Source of the DNA: Solenopsis invicta
Lineage: Eukaryota > Arthropoda > Insecta > Hymenoptera > Formicidae
Length of the DNA: 64,000 nucleotides
Direction of reading: 5' to 3'
NCBI RefSeq assembly: GCF_016802725.1
Contig: NC_052668.1
Coordinates: 8,402,001 to 8,466,000, forward strand
Part shown: positions 42,927-54,408 of the stretch, piece after piece
How the letters are laid out: each line of letters begins with the position of its first letter
Position numbering within the stretch: position 1 is the first letter of the stretch
Program-made: the position numbers and the translations under genes
The notes under the pieces: model-generated
Told to the model about the DNA's origin: nothing
The model's database searches: none
The model's input: only the letters and a program-made list of their open reading frames with translations

Positions 42927-45050
42927 TTAAAGGAGAATGTCATCGTTACGATTTATGTTATTAGGATAAATGGCAATATTACTATTTGTTTCAATATTTG
43001 TTAGTTGCAAAGGCATTCGAAAACACTTAGATTTTACCTCTTGGAGTGACACAAAAAATATTTCATTAGTTAAATTACTACATTGGAAAAAACCAATTTC
43101 TGATGAAGATATCTTAATATTAAAAAACTAGTTGTATTTTTAAATATTTTTATAGCAAACATTATGGTATCATTTTTCTTTAAAATATTAATAATTAGAC
43201 ATATTGATAAATCGTGTAACATGCAACAATTATTTCTCAATGAAGTACTAAAAACTGTATTTTTTACTTCAATAGTTTTATATTGTTCAAATTTGGATAA
43301 ATATATTGGACCGTTAGAATGTTTTATATGCACAATTAGAATTTCAGAGTCATTTAAATGATAATTCGCATTGTTTTCCTTTTATTCATCCATTCGATTT
43401 GAAATTTGTTCCAAAAGTAAATCAGATTTTCTGCATAATTTTCTGTACTTTGACATTTCATTTTCATATGCAAAACCAGAAAAACTATCTAATGGTCCAT
43501 AACGTCGTACATCTTCCAGTTATGTGTAATAAGCCATGAACATTGTATGACATAAATTTTACTCCATAAATGTAAAGACACCTTTTTACAAACTTTTTTA
43601 ATGCAACGTCGGCAAATGTTAATAACTGTTCACTAAGTGTGGGTAAATTCAGAATTCGAATAGCAGTAGTTAACATCAAAAAATGTAATTAGATTGATCT
43701 GTCTAATATGTTATAAAAGATCACTGGGCCGGTATATAACAAAAATTGTCTATATTCAGTAGCTTTATAGCAAACATATTCGGTAAGATTTCTTTGTCAA
43801 CGTGAAAATTCAGTAGGACAATATTTTTGTATTAATTCTAAATGACTGGACAATAACTTTGTTTTTGATGACTTCAGTTTAATTTTTTTATTGTATTCAC
43901 CTGTAATAAGTGCCACTAATATTTTTTTTGAAACTTCAAGGTATACTAAGTGCATACTTTCAAATAGTACTTAATTTATTAAATCATTTAGAAGTTGCGA
44001 TAATGGAGTTTCGCCTAAATTGTGCTTTTTATAAGCAAGCATACGATATTTTTCATCCGATCTAAAAATACATTTACTATTAAGGAAAACAATGCGATGT
44101 CCGATATTTTGTTCTTGTACATTTTGAACAAGGTAAAAATGCATTATGGCCAACATGATTTAAAATAAATGCTTGAGCAGGTGCATCTGCTATGAAACAC
44201 CGCAATTGAACGGATATAACCATTTCATTAAATTTCAATCTATGTGTTAATAATATTTTTATATCAGAAATAAATGGTAGAAAAGAAGCTGTAGCATTAT
44301 TAGGCTTCTTGTAACCTTTGTAAAGACCAACAAGTGCAGGTTTACTAAAAAGGATGTTAATAATTCGGATATGTATTGGCCAAAGTATCACATTTGATGT
44401 TTTGTATAAACTTACTCCATCTTACTACTAAAATCTAATAATAAAACATTAGGATCTTTACTAGGTGGTATGTGAGAAATAATTTCTAAAATAACTTTTT
44501 TGATATTAAAATGAATATATTGTCCTGGTTTTAAAGTCTTTTTATCAACAGGACTACGAGGTGTGTAAATAAGAGTTTTGCAACTTCGTGGTAGATTTGC
44601 TAAACATTCATGCGTTCTTAAAACTTTAAGTATTTCATCACCCTGTTTAAGAAAAATTTTATTTGTAACAAAACATTGCGCTAACTTTTTCTTAAATATT
44701 TCTCTATCATTACAATGATTGTGTATATTCAAATTATTATCATAATTATCACAATTTTGATCTATTGATGTATCCTTTTCAGTATTTTCGTCTATCGAGA
44801 TAACTTTGTCACTATTTTCATCTGTTAAAATATTTTCAAATAACATGTCATTATTAAAAGAATTATTTATCAGTTGATCAGACACGTCATGGTTATAAGT
44901 GTTTTTACTAACTGCTGAAGTTTTCTCACTTGATATATTATTATTCTGCATTCTAGAAATTATTCTTTGTTTTTGTTTTGTAGACAATTTTTGATAATGT
45001 TTTCGACCGTAACAACGACTCAATTGTATTTTACACTTCAATGTATCCAT
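42927..45050 (-). pseudogene. DUF4218-type transposase relic (two-gene transposon copy 2)
   Basis: From 45,050 (MDTLKCKIQLSRCYGRKHYQ) the reading runs through an acidic Asn/Asp-rich linker, then LAQCFVTNKIFLKQGDEILK and VLRTHECLANLPRSCKTLIY and on to LLLDFSSKME. After a break it continues with MILWPIHIRI, KPALVGLYKGYKKPNNATAS, FIADAPAQAFILNHVGHNAF and a Cys pair SKCTRTKYRTSHC. Further down are LTTAIRILNLPTLSEQ and YNVHGLLHI (43,680-43,530), and a C-terminal part ending at TAA 42,927. It parallels the 57.1-59.2 kb copy in order (ADAP/DAP box, Cys-x2-Cys, HGL.H). Many shifts and stops. Superfamily placement (EnSpm/CACTA-like) is tentative. Confidence 0.72.
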
Positions 45051-45508
45051 ACTTACGATACCTACAAAGTCTAGCTACGTTTTGTTAATACAAAATTTCG
45101 AAAGGGGAAAGTCGTCTAGTCAACAATTAATCTTAAAACTGAAAGAAAAATGTTGGCGTAAAGTGCTGAGAGGAGTTGGACACCGAACCACATCGAACGC
45201 ACACCTTTTTGAAATAATAGTTAGGTTTGTTCTTTTCTGAACTTCTTGCTCCGTGCATCTTCCTTTTTTTTCTCCACCTGTTGGATTGAAAGAGAGGAAA
45301 GCTAAATGGTGCAAGAAGCTCAGCTAAAAAAACAGACTTAATGCTTTTTCGCAGGAATAAGATACCAATTCGACGTGAACTTAGAGTCGTTTTGCGATGA
45401 AAGCAGAAATTGCCTTTAAGGCAATCAATAATGAATAAAACAATTCAGTAATGTGAATCTTTATAACGATTATTAGTTTCTAACCGCTTAAATTCAGCGA
45501 AAATTTAT

Positions 45509-45512
<4 letters not shown>
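45051..45512. other. Upstream spacer of the transposase
   Basis: AT-rich, with a slightly GC-richer patch at 45,150-45,260. It could contain the 5' end of the two-gene transposon, but no inverted end is identified. Confidence 0.35.

Positions 45513-45562
<50 letters not shown>
45513..45562. repeat. (TA)n microsatellite, left part
   Basis: A TA run directly abuts a fold-back MITE and continues on its other side (46,328-46,381). Both neighbouring MITEs inserted into this TA run. Confidence 0.9.
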
Positions 45563-45565
<3 letters not shown>

Positions 45566-46324
45566 GGTGCGAGAAAAGTTCCGGGACGGCGAAATATCTC
45601 GAAAACTAAGCATTTTAGGAAAAAGTGTTTCAGACAAAAGTTGTAGGGTTTAAAAAGATCTATTTACTGATCTTATCAGTTTGATCTTGGATGGCGTCGC
45701 CAAGGTCAGATCGAAATTACATTAACTTTTTTAAATGGAACACCTAACTTTTTATTGCATATTTTTGTAGCTTATCTCGAGACCTTTCCAAAACATTACA
45801 AGAAAGTTTATTTTCGTTGAGTACTTTCCGAGTTGTGAGGCTTGAAAGCTACAGTGTACTGTAGTGTGGGTCCAGCTACTCTTGCCTTAACTGGCCGGAC
45901 ACACGCCACACTTGCCTTAACTGGCCGGACACACGCCACACTTGCCTTAACTGGCCGGACACACGCCACACTTGCCTTAACTGGCCGGACACACGCCACA
46001 CTTGCCTTAACTGGCTGGACCCACACTACAGTACACTGTAGCTTTCAAGCCTCACAACTCGGAAAGTACTCAACGAAAATAAACTTTCTTGTAATGTTTT
46101 GGAAAGGTCTCGAGATAAGCTACAAGAATATGCAATAAAAAGTTAGGTATTCCATTTAAAAAAGTTAATGTAATTTCGATCTGACCTTGGCGACGCCATC
46201 CAAGGTCAAACTGATAAGATCAGTAAATAGATCTTCTTAAACCCTACAACTTTTGTCTGAAACACTTTTTCCTAAAATGCTTAGTTTTCGAGATATTTCG
46301 CCGTCCCGGAACTTTTCTCGCACC

Positions 46325-46327
<3 letters not shown>
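45563..46327. mobile_element. 765-bp fold-back MITE
   Basis: CAGGGTGCGAGAAAAGTTCC at 45,563 is mirrored to 46,327, flanked by TA. The arms (about 315 bp each) are nearly identical in inverted orientation through GAAAGCTACAGTGTACTGTA. The centre is a short tandem array. No transposase. The end CAGGGTG and TA target fit mobilisation by an IS630-Tc1-mariner enzyme (inference). Confidence 0.92.
45881..46030. repeat. Five tandem 30-bp units at the MITE centre
   Basis: The unit CTTGCCTTAACTGGCCGGAC plus ACACGCCACA repeats at 45,881, 45,911, 45,941, 45,971 and 46,001. Copies are near-perfect; the last has CTGGCTGGAC. Because 30 is a multiple of three, both strands stay open here, but this is an array, not a gene. 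Confidence 0.95.
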
Positions 46328-46381
<54 letters not shown>

Positions 46382-46384
<3 letters not shown>

Positions 46385-46627
46385 GGTGATTCAGAATAAC
46401 CCTTTGTCTTTCAAGGGACATATTTCTGGTCGAATTCTAAGACGATTTTTCCTTTGCCAAAAATTTGTCAGACGCTTAGATTTTGAAATATCAGTCAATT
46501 AAGTTAGCGTATCACGGGTCGAATACAGATGGTACGCAGGGGCGGCGCACTCACCGTTATGCGCGGGTGTGTCGTGAGGTGCCTGCTGCGGTCAGCTGAT
46601 ACACACACAAGTCTTTCTTCCCTCTCA

Positions 46628-46673
<46 letters not shown>

Positions 46674-47915
46674 GTCACATCACAATGCTAGCTTTAACTT
46701 AAAAATGTAATTAATTTTCTTCTTAATTTTAATGATTTTAATGAAAGAAGTGTCAGGAAATTCTTTATACAGTCGAAGAATCGAACAAAGAATTGCACGA
46801 AATCTAGATATTTAATTACATTTAATAAATTATGTCATTGCAAGTATTCAAACAAATATTTATTAAAATTTAATAACTTTTTTTCTCAGTGTAGAATCTC
46901 TTGATATAAAGAAATAATTTTAATAAAATAAATAGAAAAACATTTTTTAATAGATTTTATTATTGAAAACAATATTAATCACTACTTTACTTTTAAATTG
47001 CCGCGTTCTAACTTCTGTTCGACCAATCACGCATTCATATTTGATCATAACGTAACCCATAAAATCAGTCGGCTCTTTCCTGTTGTCGAGTAAACACGTG
47101 TTGTCTGTTCGTTGCGCGTAAACACGAGTTTTATCGAGCTACATATTTTCGTACGCCGAATGACTAATAATTATTTACAGTGATCGTTACTCGAAGTGAT
47201 CGTTAATTAAAGTTACTCAAGTTTTATCGATCAAGTGAATGAATTGTGTATTATGATATTAAAGTGATAATTTACGAGAGGATCAATGAAACTTTGGTTT
47301 GTCTCATCGTGGAGACAACTAATTGATCGCTGTACAGAATAATACGTAAGTAAATGCATGTCCAAACTTGTTTATGCAAGCACGTGCGCGCGCGCATTAA
47401 CTCTCTCCCTCTCCCCCCCCCTCTCTCTCTCTCTGTAACAAAAAAAGTAGTACTGTTTCTAAAAACTCGAGATGTAAATACTTTTGTAGATTTCGTGCGA
47501 TTCTTTGTTCGATTCTTCGACTGTACAAAGAATTTCCTGGCACTTCTCTTATTAAAATCATTAAAATTAAGATGAAAATTAATTACATTTGTAAGTTAAA
47601 GCTAGCATTGTGATGTGACAGAGAGAGAGAGAGAGAAAGAAAGAGAAAGAGGGGTGAGAGAGAGAGAGAGAGAAGGGAGAAATACTTGTGTGTTGTATCA
47701 GCTGAGCGTAGCAGGCACCTCACGACACACCCGCACGTAACGGTGAGTGCGCCGCCCCTGCGTACCACCTGTATTCGATCCTTGATACGCTAACTTAATC
47801 AGCTGATATTTTAAAATCTAAGCGTCTGACAAATTTTTGGCAAAGGAAAAATCGTTTTAGAATTCGATCAGGAATACGTCCCTTAAAAGACAACGGGTTA
47901 TTCTGAATCACCCTA
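46382..47915. mobile_element. 1.5-kb inverted-repeat MITE related to the 26.9-kb palindrome
   Basis: The end CAGGGTGATTCAGAATAACC is the same as at 26,930 and is mirrored near 47,897-47,915, where the final G reads A. TA lies on both sides. The arms (about 320 bp each) include GGCGGCGCACTCACCGTTA and (CT)n tracts at about 46,628-46,672 and 47,615-47,670. The middle (46,690-47,600) is AT-rich with a partial second inverted block (TTCTTTGTTCGATTCTTCGA against its mirror near 46,780). No transposase is present. Confidence 0.88.
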
Positions 47916-47967
47916 TAGATCAAAATAGTTATAACTATGATAATAATTAATCGAATGTACATGATCA

Positions 47968-48240
47968 TTATGAGAGAGAAATATTTAAGAAAAAATTGTG
48001 CTATGTTTTGCTACTAATAATAATTCTCTTAAACAGAATGATAAAATACTTAAAGTTTTAAGAACGCATGAATGTTTATCAAATGTACCACAAAGTTGCA
48101 AAACCCATATTCACACACCTCATATTCCTGTTGATATAAAACTTTAAAACCAGGACAATATATACATTTTAATATCAAAAAAGTTATTTTAAACATTATT
48201 TCTCACGTACCACTTATTAAAATTCCTACTGAGGAAATTC
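47968..48240 (+). pseudogene. Scrap of the DUF4218-type transposase, plus strand
   Basis: In plus orientation this reads REIFKKKL, then ILKVLRTHECLSNVPQSCKT, HIHTPHIPVD and a tail matching YIHFNIKKV. It closely resembles the N-terminal segment of the 42.9-45.05 kb transposase (VLRTHECLANLPRSCKTLIY). Short, frameshifted and inverted relative to the other copies. Confidence 0.68.
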
Positions 48241-48575
48241 ACTGCAGATATCTGCGATTTTATTCGTCAAAATGTAATAACCCTGTTCACTTTCACAAGT
48301 GAACAAATTTACTAGCTCCAAATAAAGTCACAGATATTTTAGTTTAGTGAATTCATTATTGTAATAGATAATAGAAAAATATTTACTTTAAATACAGACA
48401 CATTTACTGACTGGACTGCCTTCATATGACTCATCAGGACCTTTTCAGTAACCATTTTGCAACTTGCTTCTAGATCGCCATAATAAAGTTTCAAAAATGT
48501 GGACGTTGAGTTCCTTAACTTTGTTACTTTCAAATGAGTATCTCATTGAAATCAATGCATCTGCTAATGTTTGTA
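48241..48575. other. AT-rich spacer
   Basis: No gene recognised. Confidence 0.4.
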
Positions 48576-49441
48576 TTAGGAGTATAAATAAGTTTCCGCC
48601 ATTTTTTATCAAAAATTGGGCATTTATTGTGAAAGAACGGTACCTAATGTTTTATTCGAAGTATTGTCCATCGCTAACCACTACTTTTTCCCATCTTTCT
48701 GGTAGCATACGGATACCGCGTCGGAAGAATGCTTCATCTTTTGAAGCTATCCACAAATCGACCCAATTTTTTGTATCTTCATATGATGTGAAGTGTTGCT
48801 CAGACAGGCCATGCGCCATCGATCGAAACAGGTAGTAATCAGAAGGAGCAATGTCTGGTGAATACGGCGGGTGGGGTAAAACTTCCCAATTGAGTGTTTC
48901 CAAGTAGGTTTTGACCGGCGCCGCAACATGTGGACGAGCATTATCATGCAGAAGAATAACTTTGTCGTGTCTGGAGTAGTAGTGGGCACGTTTTTCCTTG
49001 AGTACTCGGCTCAATCTCATCAATTGTGTTCGGCAGAGAGCCCCAGTAATGGTTTAATTCGGTTTGAGCAACTCATAATACACGACACCAAGCTGATCCC
49101 ACCAAATACACAACATGAGCTTTTTTCCATGAATGTTTGGCTTGGCTGTCGATGTTGAAGCATGGCCAGGTGGTCCCCATGATTCCTTCTTCTTTGGGTT
49201 ATCGTAGTGGATCCATTTTTCATCACCAGTAATTGTACGATGCAAAAAACCCTTTTGTTTATGCCTGTCAAGCAGCATTTCACATGTGAAAAATCGGCGT
49301 TCAACGTTTTTCTGCTTCAGTTCATATGGAAATCAGTTTCCTTGTTTTTGAATCATTCCCAATGATTTTAAGCGATGTGAAATTGCTGGTTGAGTCACTC
49401 CTAATGTAAGTGCAAGTGCTTCTTGCGTTTGGCACGACCTC
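48576..49441 (-). pseudogene. 5'-truncated mariner with transposase relic
   Basis: The 3' TIR starts TTAGGAGTATAAATAAG after a TA (48,574-48,575) and is the same family as the mariner at 6,703. On the minus strand from 49,441 the text is CQTQEALALTLGVTQPAIS (second HTH), QKQGN-TGA-FPYELKQ, TITGDEKWIHYDNPKKK (first Asp), a frameshift near 49,050, VILLHDNARPHVA (second Asp) and SPDIAPSDYYLFRSM (third Asp). It ends PERWEKVVVSDGQYFE. The N-terminal third and the 5' TIR are missing; they were lost where the giant fold-back begins. Confidence 0.9.
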
Positions 49442-50159
49442 TGTCAAGTTAGCAGGACCAAATGAGCAAAATCAAACGGGACCTATTGAAAGATTTAGTG
49501 CTTATTTAATGCTAATTTGTGCCGCAAGAAACAATTTTGTACCTCGTGCCGTTTACGAGAAACTCGTGGCATTGCTAACTTTATAACAAGCTAGCAGGAC
49601 CACTAGAAAAAAAATAAAAAAATAAAAGAATACATATAATTAGGGCTGATTTTGTGCTAATTTGTGCTGCAAGAAGCAACTTTGTATCTCGTGCCGTTTA
49701 AAAAAAAACTCATGGCGCTGCTAACTTAACATCAAGCTAGCAGGACCATAAGAAAAAAAAATTAAAAAGTAAAAATAAAAACAGGTATAATTAGGGCTGA
49801 TTTTGTGCTAATTTGTGCTACAAAAAGTAATATTGTATTATTTGTTATTAAAAAAATTTAATAGTTATAAAAAAATTATTATTACATATAAGAAACCATT
49901 CTTATATACAATTATTATTGACTTTGTAGTAACTTGTCTAATATAAAATAAATTAATAATTTAAATAAATTACTAATAATTTAAATATTTTACACATAAA
50001 CTATGAAATATCAACAGGAAGCTAATTTTATTTAATTTTAATTAATTAAGGAGAAGGCTAATTTACTACTACAATGGACCCATACTGAAAAAGATAAATA
50101 GAATTGTCATATAGAAATGAAATAGCAAAATTTGTTAATTTATACTTAATAGTAACGTT

Positions 50160-50280
50160 GAGGATGATATTAATACCATATAACTAATTTTTAATGAAAC
50201 AACGCATTGTGCTTCAAGGCTCTTTATTCGATCATGAAAGAATTTGTTACTCGCATGAATATGGTATTAATATCATCCTC
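50160..50280. repeat. 121-bp palindromic insert in the left arm
   Basis: GAGGATGATATTAATACCAT at the start is mirrored at the end. The same insert sits at the matching place in the right arm (53,055-53,175). Confidence 0.85.
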
Positions 50281-50789
50281 ATACATCGTACCATCGAAAT
50301 ATAACAAAATCCGATTTTGTTGCTAATCGTAAATTGCTGAAAATAATTTGTTTATTCGGGGAATGCGCGACTCTATTAAGCTGACACAGCCACTTTAACA
50401 TAATTCAATAAAACTTACATAGAAATTTAGTGCTCTTTTGTTGCTCAATTCCAAATTTTGAGGTTTTTGACCTCTATGAAGCTAGCAAAACCAAATCGGC
50501 AGAATCAAATAAAACTTAGTGGAATATTTAGTACTCATTTTGTACTAATTTGTACCATAAAAAATAATTTTGTACCCCATGCCGTTTCGAAGAAACTCGT
50601 GGACCTGGTAGGTTCATATGAAGCCAGCAGGACCAAAAAAAAAATTTAAAAATATAAAAATAAAGTAGATATAATTAGTACTGATTTTGTACTAATTTGT
50701 ACCACTCCAAATAAATTGATAATATAAGATTAATTAATATAATCAGCTTCAAAACAATTTCTACCTCTATATTCTAGACCAGCTCCAAG

Positions 50790-51095
50790 AATAAAGTACT
50801 CTTTTCCCTCAGCAGAATCGAACGACACTACTTTTATTCGATGAGTAATAATTTATACTACCAAAATGTGCAATTTAAGAATTTGTACCCTTGCCATTTT
50901 TCTCATAACCACCCCTGAATCTTGATGACCTCTAGAGTAAAGTACTCTTTTTTCTTAGCAGAATCGAACGACACTATTTTTAATCGATGCTTGATAATTT
51001 GTGCTACCAAAATGTGCAATTTAAGAATTTGTACCCTTTCCATTTTTATCAAAACCACCCCTGAATCTTGATGACCTCTAGAGTAAAGTACTCTT
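50790..51095. repeat. Left-arm 125-bp tandem units
   Basis: Two and a part copies: TAAAGTACTCTTTT, TCAGCAGAATCGAACGACAC, GTGCAATTTAAGAATTTGTA, AACCACCCCTGAATCTTGAT. Confidence 0.85.
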
Positions 51096-51399
51096 ATTAA
51101 TTTATACCAAAGAAGTTAATGAACAAGAGTAGTCATTATGTTATTTTATTTTGTTATTTTATGTATCAAATATTTTATTCCAAAATTTTATGTAACCATT
51201 ATTTTATTTTATTATTTTATGTATCAAGTATTAAATATAATTTTTTTGTAATGTACAAATTCGTTCAATATTCGTGTATTTTTTTCCAATCTGGTTTGAG
51301 TTGATATCTAAGCATAATACTAAATTAGCAGCGCTATATTTTTCCCTTTCCTCCTGCGTAACTTGTAGATTAAAGAATGGCAATTTAGTTTTTTATTTT

Positions 51400-51464
51400 G
51401 TGTGTGTGCGTGTGCGTGTGTGTGTGTATATGTAGATATACATATATATGTACACACGCACACA

Positions 51465-51517
<53 letters not shown>

Positions 51518-51521
51518 TGTT

Positions 51522-51557
<36 letters not shown>

Positions 51558-51560
51558 AAC
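51400..51560. repeat. (TG)n, (CA)n and (TA)n cluster at the fold-back centre
   Basis: GTGTGTGCGTGTG at 51,400, a long CACACA run at 51,465-51,512 and TATATA at 51,528-51,553, followed by a twofold AATAAACAGATTTT repeat. Confidence 0.92.
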
Positions 51561-52009
51561 AGATTTTATGAAAGATATATATAATAAACAGATTTTTATT
51601 GAACATCACGGAAAATTAAAACAGAATTTTTTGATTTAATTATAATATTTTAGAATTATTGAACGCTCTTAATGTTGTAATTATTTTATTGGCATAATAA
51701 GAAATTTTTTTTAGCTAATCTCTTTTTTATATACGATCATGCTAGTGCAATGCTAAGTTTTGTAATGCCATATTTTCTTTTTTTCTCTTTCTTTCGCACG
51801 AAATTCGAAATTATGTTTATCGTTAATTCAACTCTTCCATTTTCAAATCTTTTTTTCGTTTTATTTTGCTTTTCTCTTACCAGAAAGCTCTCTTTCTCTT
51901 TCGGTACTATTTTTTCCAATGGCACAGAGTACAAAATTATCTTTAATGGTATAAACTATATATTTATTTTTGAGGTTCTCAAGAGTTTGGGGTAGTTTTG
52001 AGAAAATGG

Positions 52010-52570
52010 CAGGCAGGGGTACAAATTCTTAAATTGCACATTTTGGTAGTACAAATTATCAAGCATCGAGAAAAAATAGTGTCGTTTGATTCTGCTAATA
52101 GAAAAGAGTACTTTACTCTTGATATCATCAAGTCTTAAGGGTAATTTTGAGAAAAATAGCAAGAGTACAAATTCCTAAATTGCACATTTTGGTAGCACAA
52201 ATTATCAAACATCGATTAAAAATAGTGTCGTTGGATTCTGCTAAGGGAAAAGAGTACTTTACTCTAGAGGTCATTAAGATTCAGGGGTGGTTTTGAGAAA
52301 AATGGAAAGGGTACAAATTCTTAAATTGCACATTTTGGTAGTACAAATTATCAAGCATCGATTAAAAATAGTGTCGTTCGATTCTGCTAAGGGAAAAGAG
52401 TACTTTACTCTGGAGGTCATCAAGATTCAGGGATGTTTTTGAGAAAAATGGAAAGGGTACAAATTCTTAAATTGCACATTTTGGTAGTAAAAATTATCAA
52501 GCATCGAGTAAAAGTAGTGTCGTTTGATTCTGAGGGAAAAAAGTACTTTATTCTTGGAGCTGGTCTAGAA
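52010..52570. repeat. Right-arm 125-bp tandem units
   Basis: Four copies in inverted orientation relative to 50,790-51,095, so the two arms differ in unit number. Confidence 0.85.
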
Positions 52571-53054
52571 TATAAAGGTATAAATTGTTTTGAAGCTGAT
52601 TATATTAATTAAACTTATATTATTAATTTATTTGGAGTGGTACAAATTAGTACAAAATCAGTACTAATTATATCTACTTTATTTTTATTTAAAAAAATTT
52701 TTTTTTTGGTCCTGCTGGCTTCATATGAACCTACCAGGTCCACGAGTTTCTTCGAAACGGCATGGGGTACAAAATTATTTTTTATGGTACAAATTAGTAT
52801 AAAATGAGTACTAAATATTCCACTAAGTTTTATTTGATTCTGCCGATTTGGTTTTGCTAGCTTCATAGAGGTCAAAATTTAGAATTGAGCAACAAAAGAG
52901 CACTAAATTTCTATGTAAGTTTTATTGAATTGTGTTAAAGTGGGTGTGTCAGCTTAATAGACGTCGCGCATTCCCCGAATAAACAAATTATTTCCAGCAA
53001 TTTACGATTAGCAACAAAAATCGGATTTTGTTATATTTCGATGGTACGATGTCT

Positions 53055-53175
53055 GAGGATGATATTAATACCATATTCATGCGAGTAACAAATTCTTTCA
53101 TGATCGAATAAAGAGCCTTGAAGCACAATGCGTTGTTTCATTAAAAATTAGTTATATGGTATTAATATCATCCTC
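53055..53175. repeat. 121-bp palindromic insert in the right arm
   Basis: Same palindrome as at 50,160-50,280. Since the insert itself is symmetric, its presence at matching sites of both arms shows the arms were copied from one another after it inserted. Confidence 0.85.
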
Positions 53176-54338
53176 AACGTTACTATTAAGTATAAATTAA
53201 CAAATTTTGCTATTTTATTTCTATATGACAATTCTATTTATCTTTTTCAGTATGGGTCCATTGTAGTAGTAAATTAGCCTTCTCCTTAATTAATTAAAAT
53301 TAAATAAAATTAGCTTCCTGTTGATATTTCATAGTTTATGTGTAAAATATTTAAATTATTAGTAATTTATTTAAATTATTAATTTATTTTATATTAGACA
53401 AGTTACTACAAAGTCGATAATAATTGTATATAAAAATGGTTTCTTATATGTAATAATAAATTTTTTATAACTAATAAATTTTTTTAATAACAAATAATAC
53501 AATATTACTTTTTGTAGCACAAATTAGCACAAAATCAGCCCTAATTATACCTGTTTTTATTTTTATTTTTTAATTTTTTTTTCTTATGGTCCTGCTAGCT
53601 TGATGTTAAGTTAGCAGCGCCACGAGTTTCTCGTAAACGGCACGAGGTACAAAATTGTTTCTTGCGGCACAAATTAGCACTAAATAAGCACTAAATCTTT
53701 CAATAGGTCCCGTTTGATTTTGCTTATTTGGTTCTGCTAGCTTGACGAAGAGGTTCATAAACAAGTCTTATTGCCGTTGTTGCTGCTTTGCCTACAAAAT
53801 AATAAAAATGTTAAAAAAAATTTTTGTTACATCAAAAACAATAAAACACAAATAAAACATAAAAATTAATTACTAGTTCTCTGTCGTAGCGAGTTTTTGA
53901 ATGCCTTAACCAAACTGACATATAGTCCTGAAATTGTTTTTCAGTTAAAAATGGAAAGTGTTTTCTAGTCGATCTTACAAATAAGAAAAAACTAATATCT
54001 AATACCGGTGCTATAATTAAGCTGGTCTATTTTTAAATTTCTATTTACGTTTTAAAATGTCCATGATTATTAATGTTTTTATTTCTTTGTTGCCTTTGCG
54101 ACCCATCTAAGAACATTTTGTACCCAATTTATTAGTAAATATTTTATGTAATCCAGATTTTATTTGGTCTTGGGGAGTAGTGCCTCCTAATAAATAGAAA
54201 AATGTTTCCTACGAAGAAAAATATAGATACAGGTAAATATACAATTGTTCGGGCCCTCCTTGATAAAAAATTGAGTATCCAATTCAATGTCTATTTTAGT
54301 ATTTTAATTTCAATTAAAGTTAGTTAGAAAGAAAAAGA

Positions 54339-54378
<40 letters not shown>

Positions 54379-54408
54379 CATACATACACATATATATATA
54401 TATATATA

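Larger units (their letters stand above)
49443..53746. mobile_element. 4.3-kb gene-free fold-back element
   Basis: GTCAAGTTAGCAGGACCAAA at 49,443 is mirrored by GGTTCTGCTAGCTTGAC ending at 53,746. The arms (left to about 51,090, right from about 52,010) are near-identical inverted copies of about 1.65-1.75 kb. From outside in, each arm has tandem units of about 150 bp based on CTAATTTGTGC..CAAGAA and CTAGCAGGACCA, a stretch carrying a 121-bp palindrome, a GCTAGCAAAACCAAATCGGC block, and tandem units of about 125 bp based on AGAGTACTTTACTCT and AAATTGCACATTTTGGTAG. The centre has only microsatellites and AT-rich DNA. No coding relic found. Confidence 0.88.

Noticed and set aside
45120..45314. 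64-residue minus-strand frame upstream of the transposase
   Set aside because: No homology or codon pattern; treated as spacer.
45808..46138. Frame with repeated TLALTGRTHA peptides
   Set aside because: The 30-bp tandem unit is a multiple of three and keeps frames open on both strands; it lies in a MITE centre with no start context or homology.
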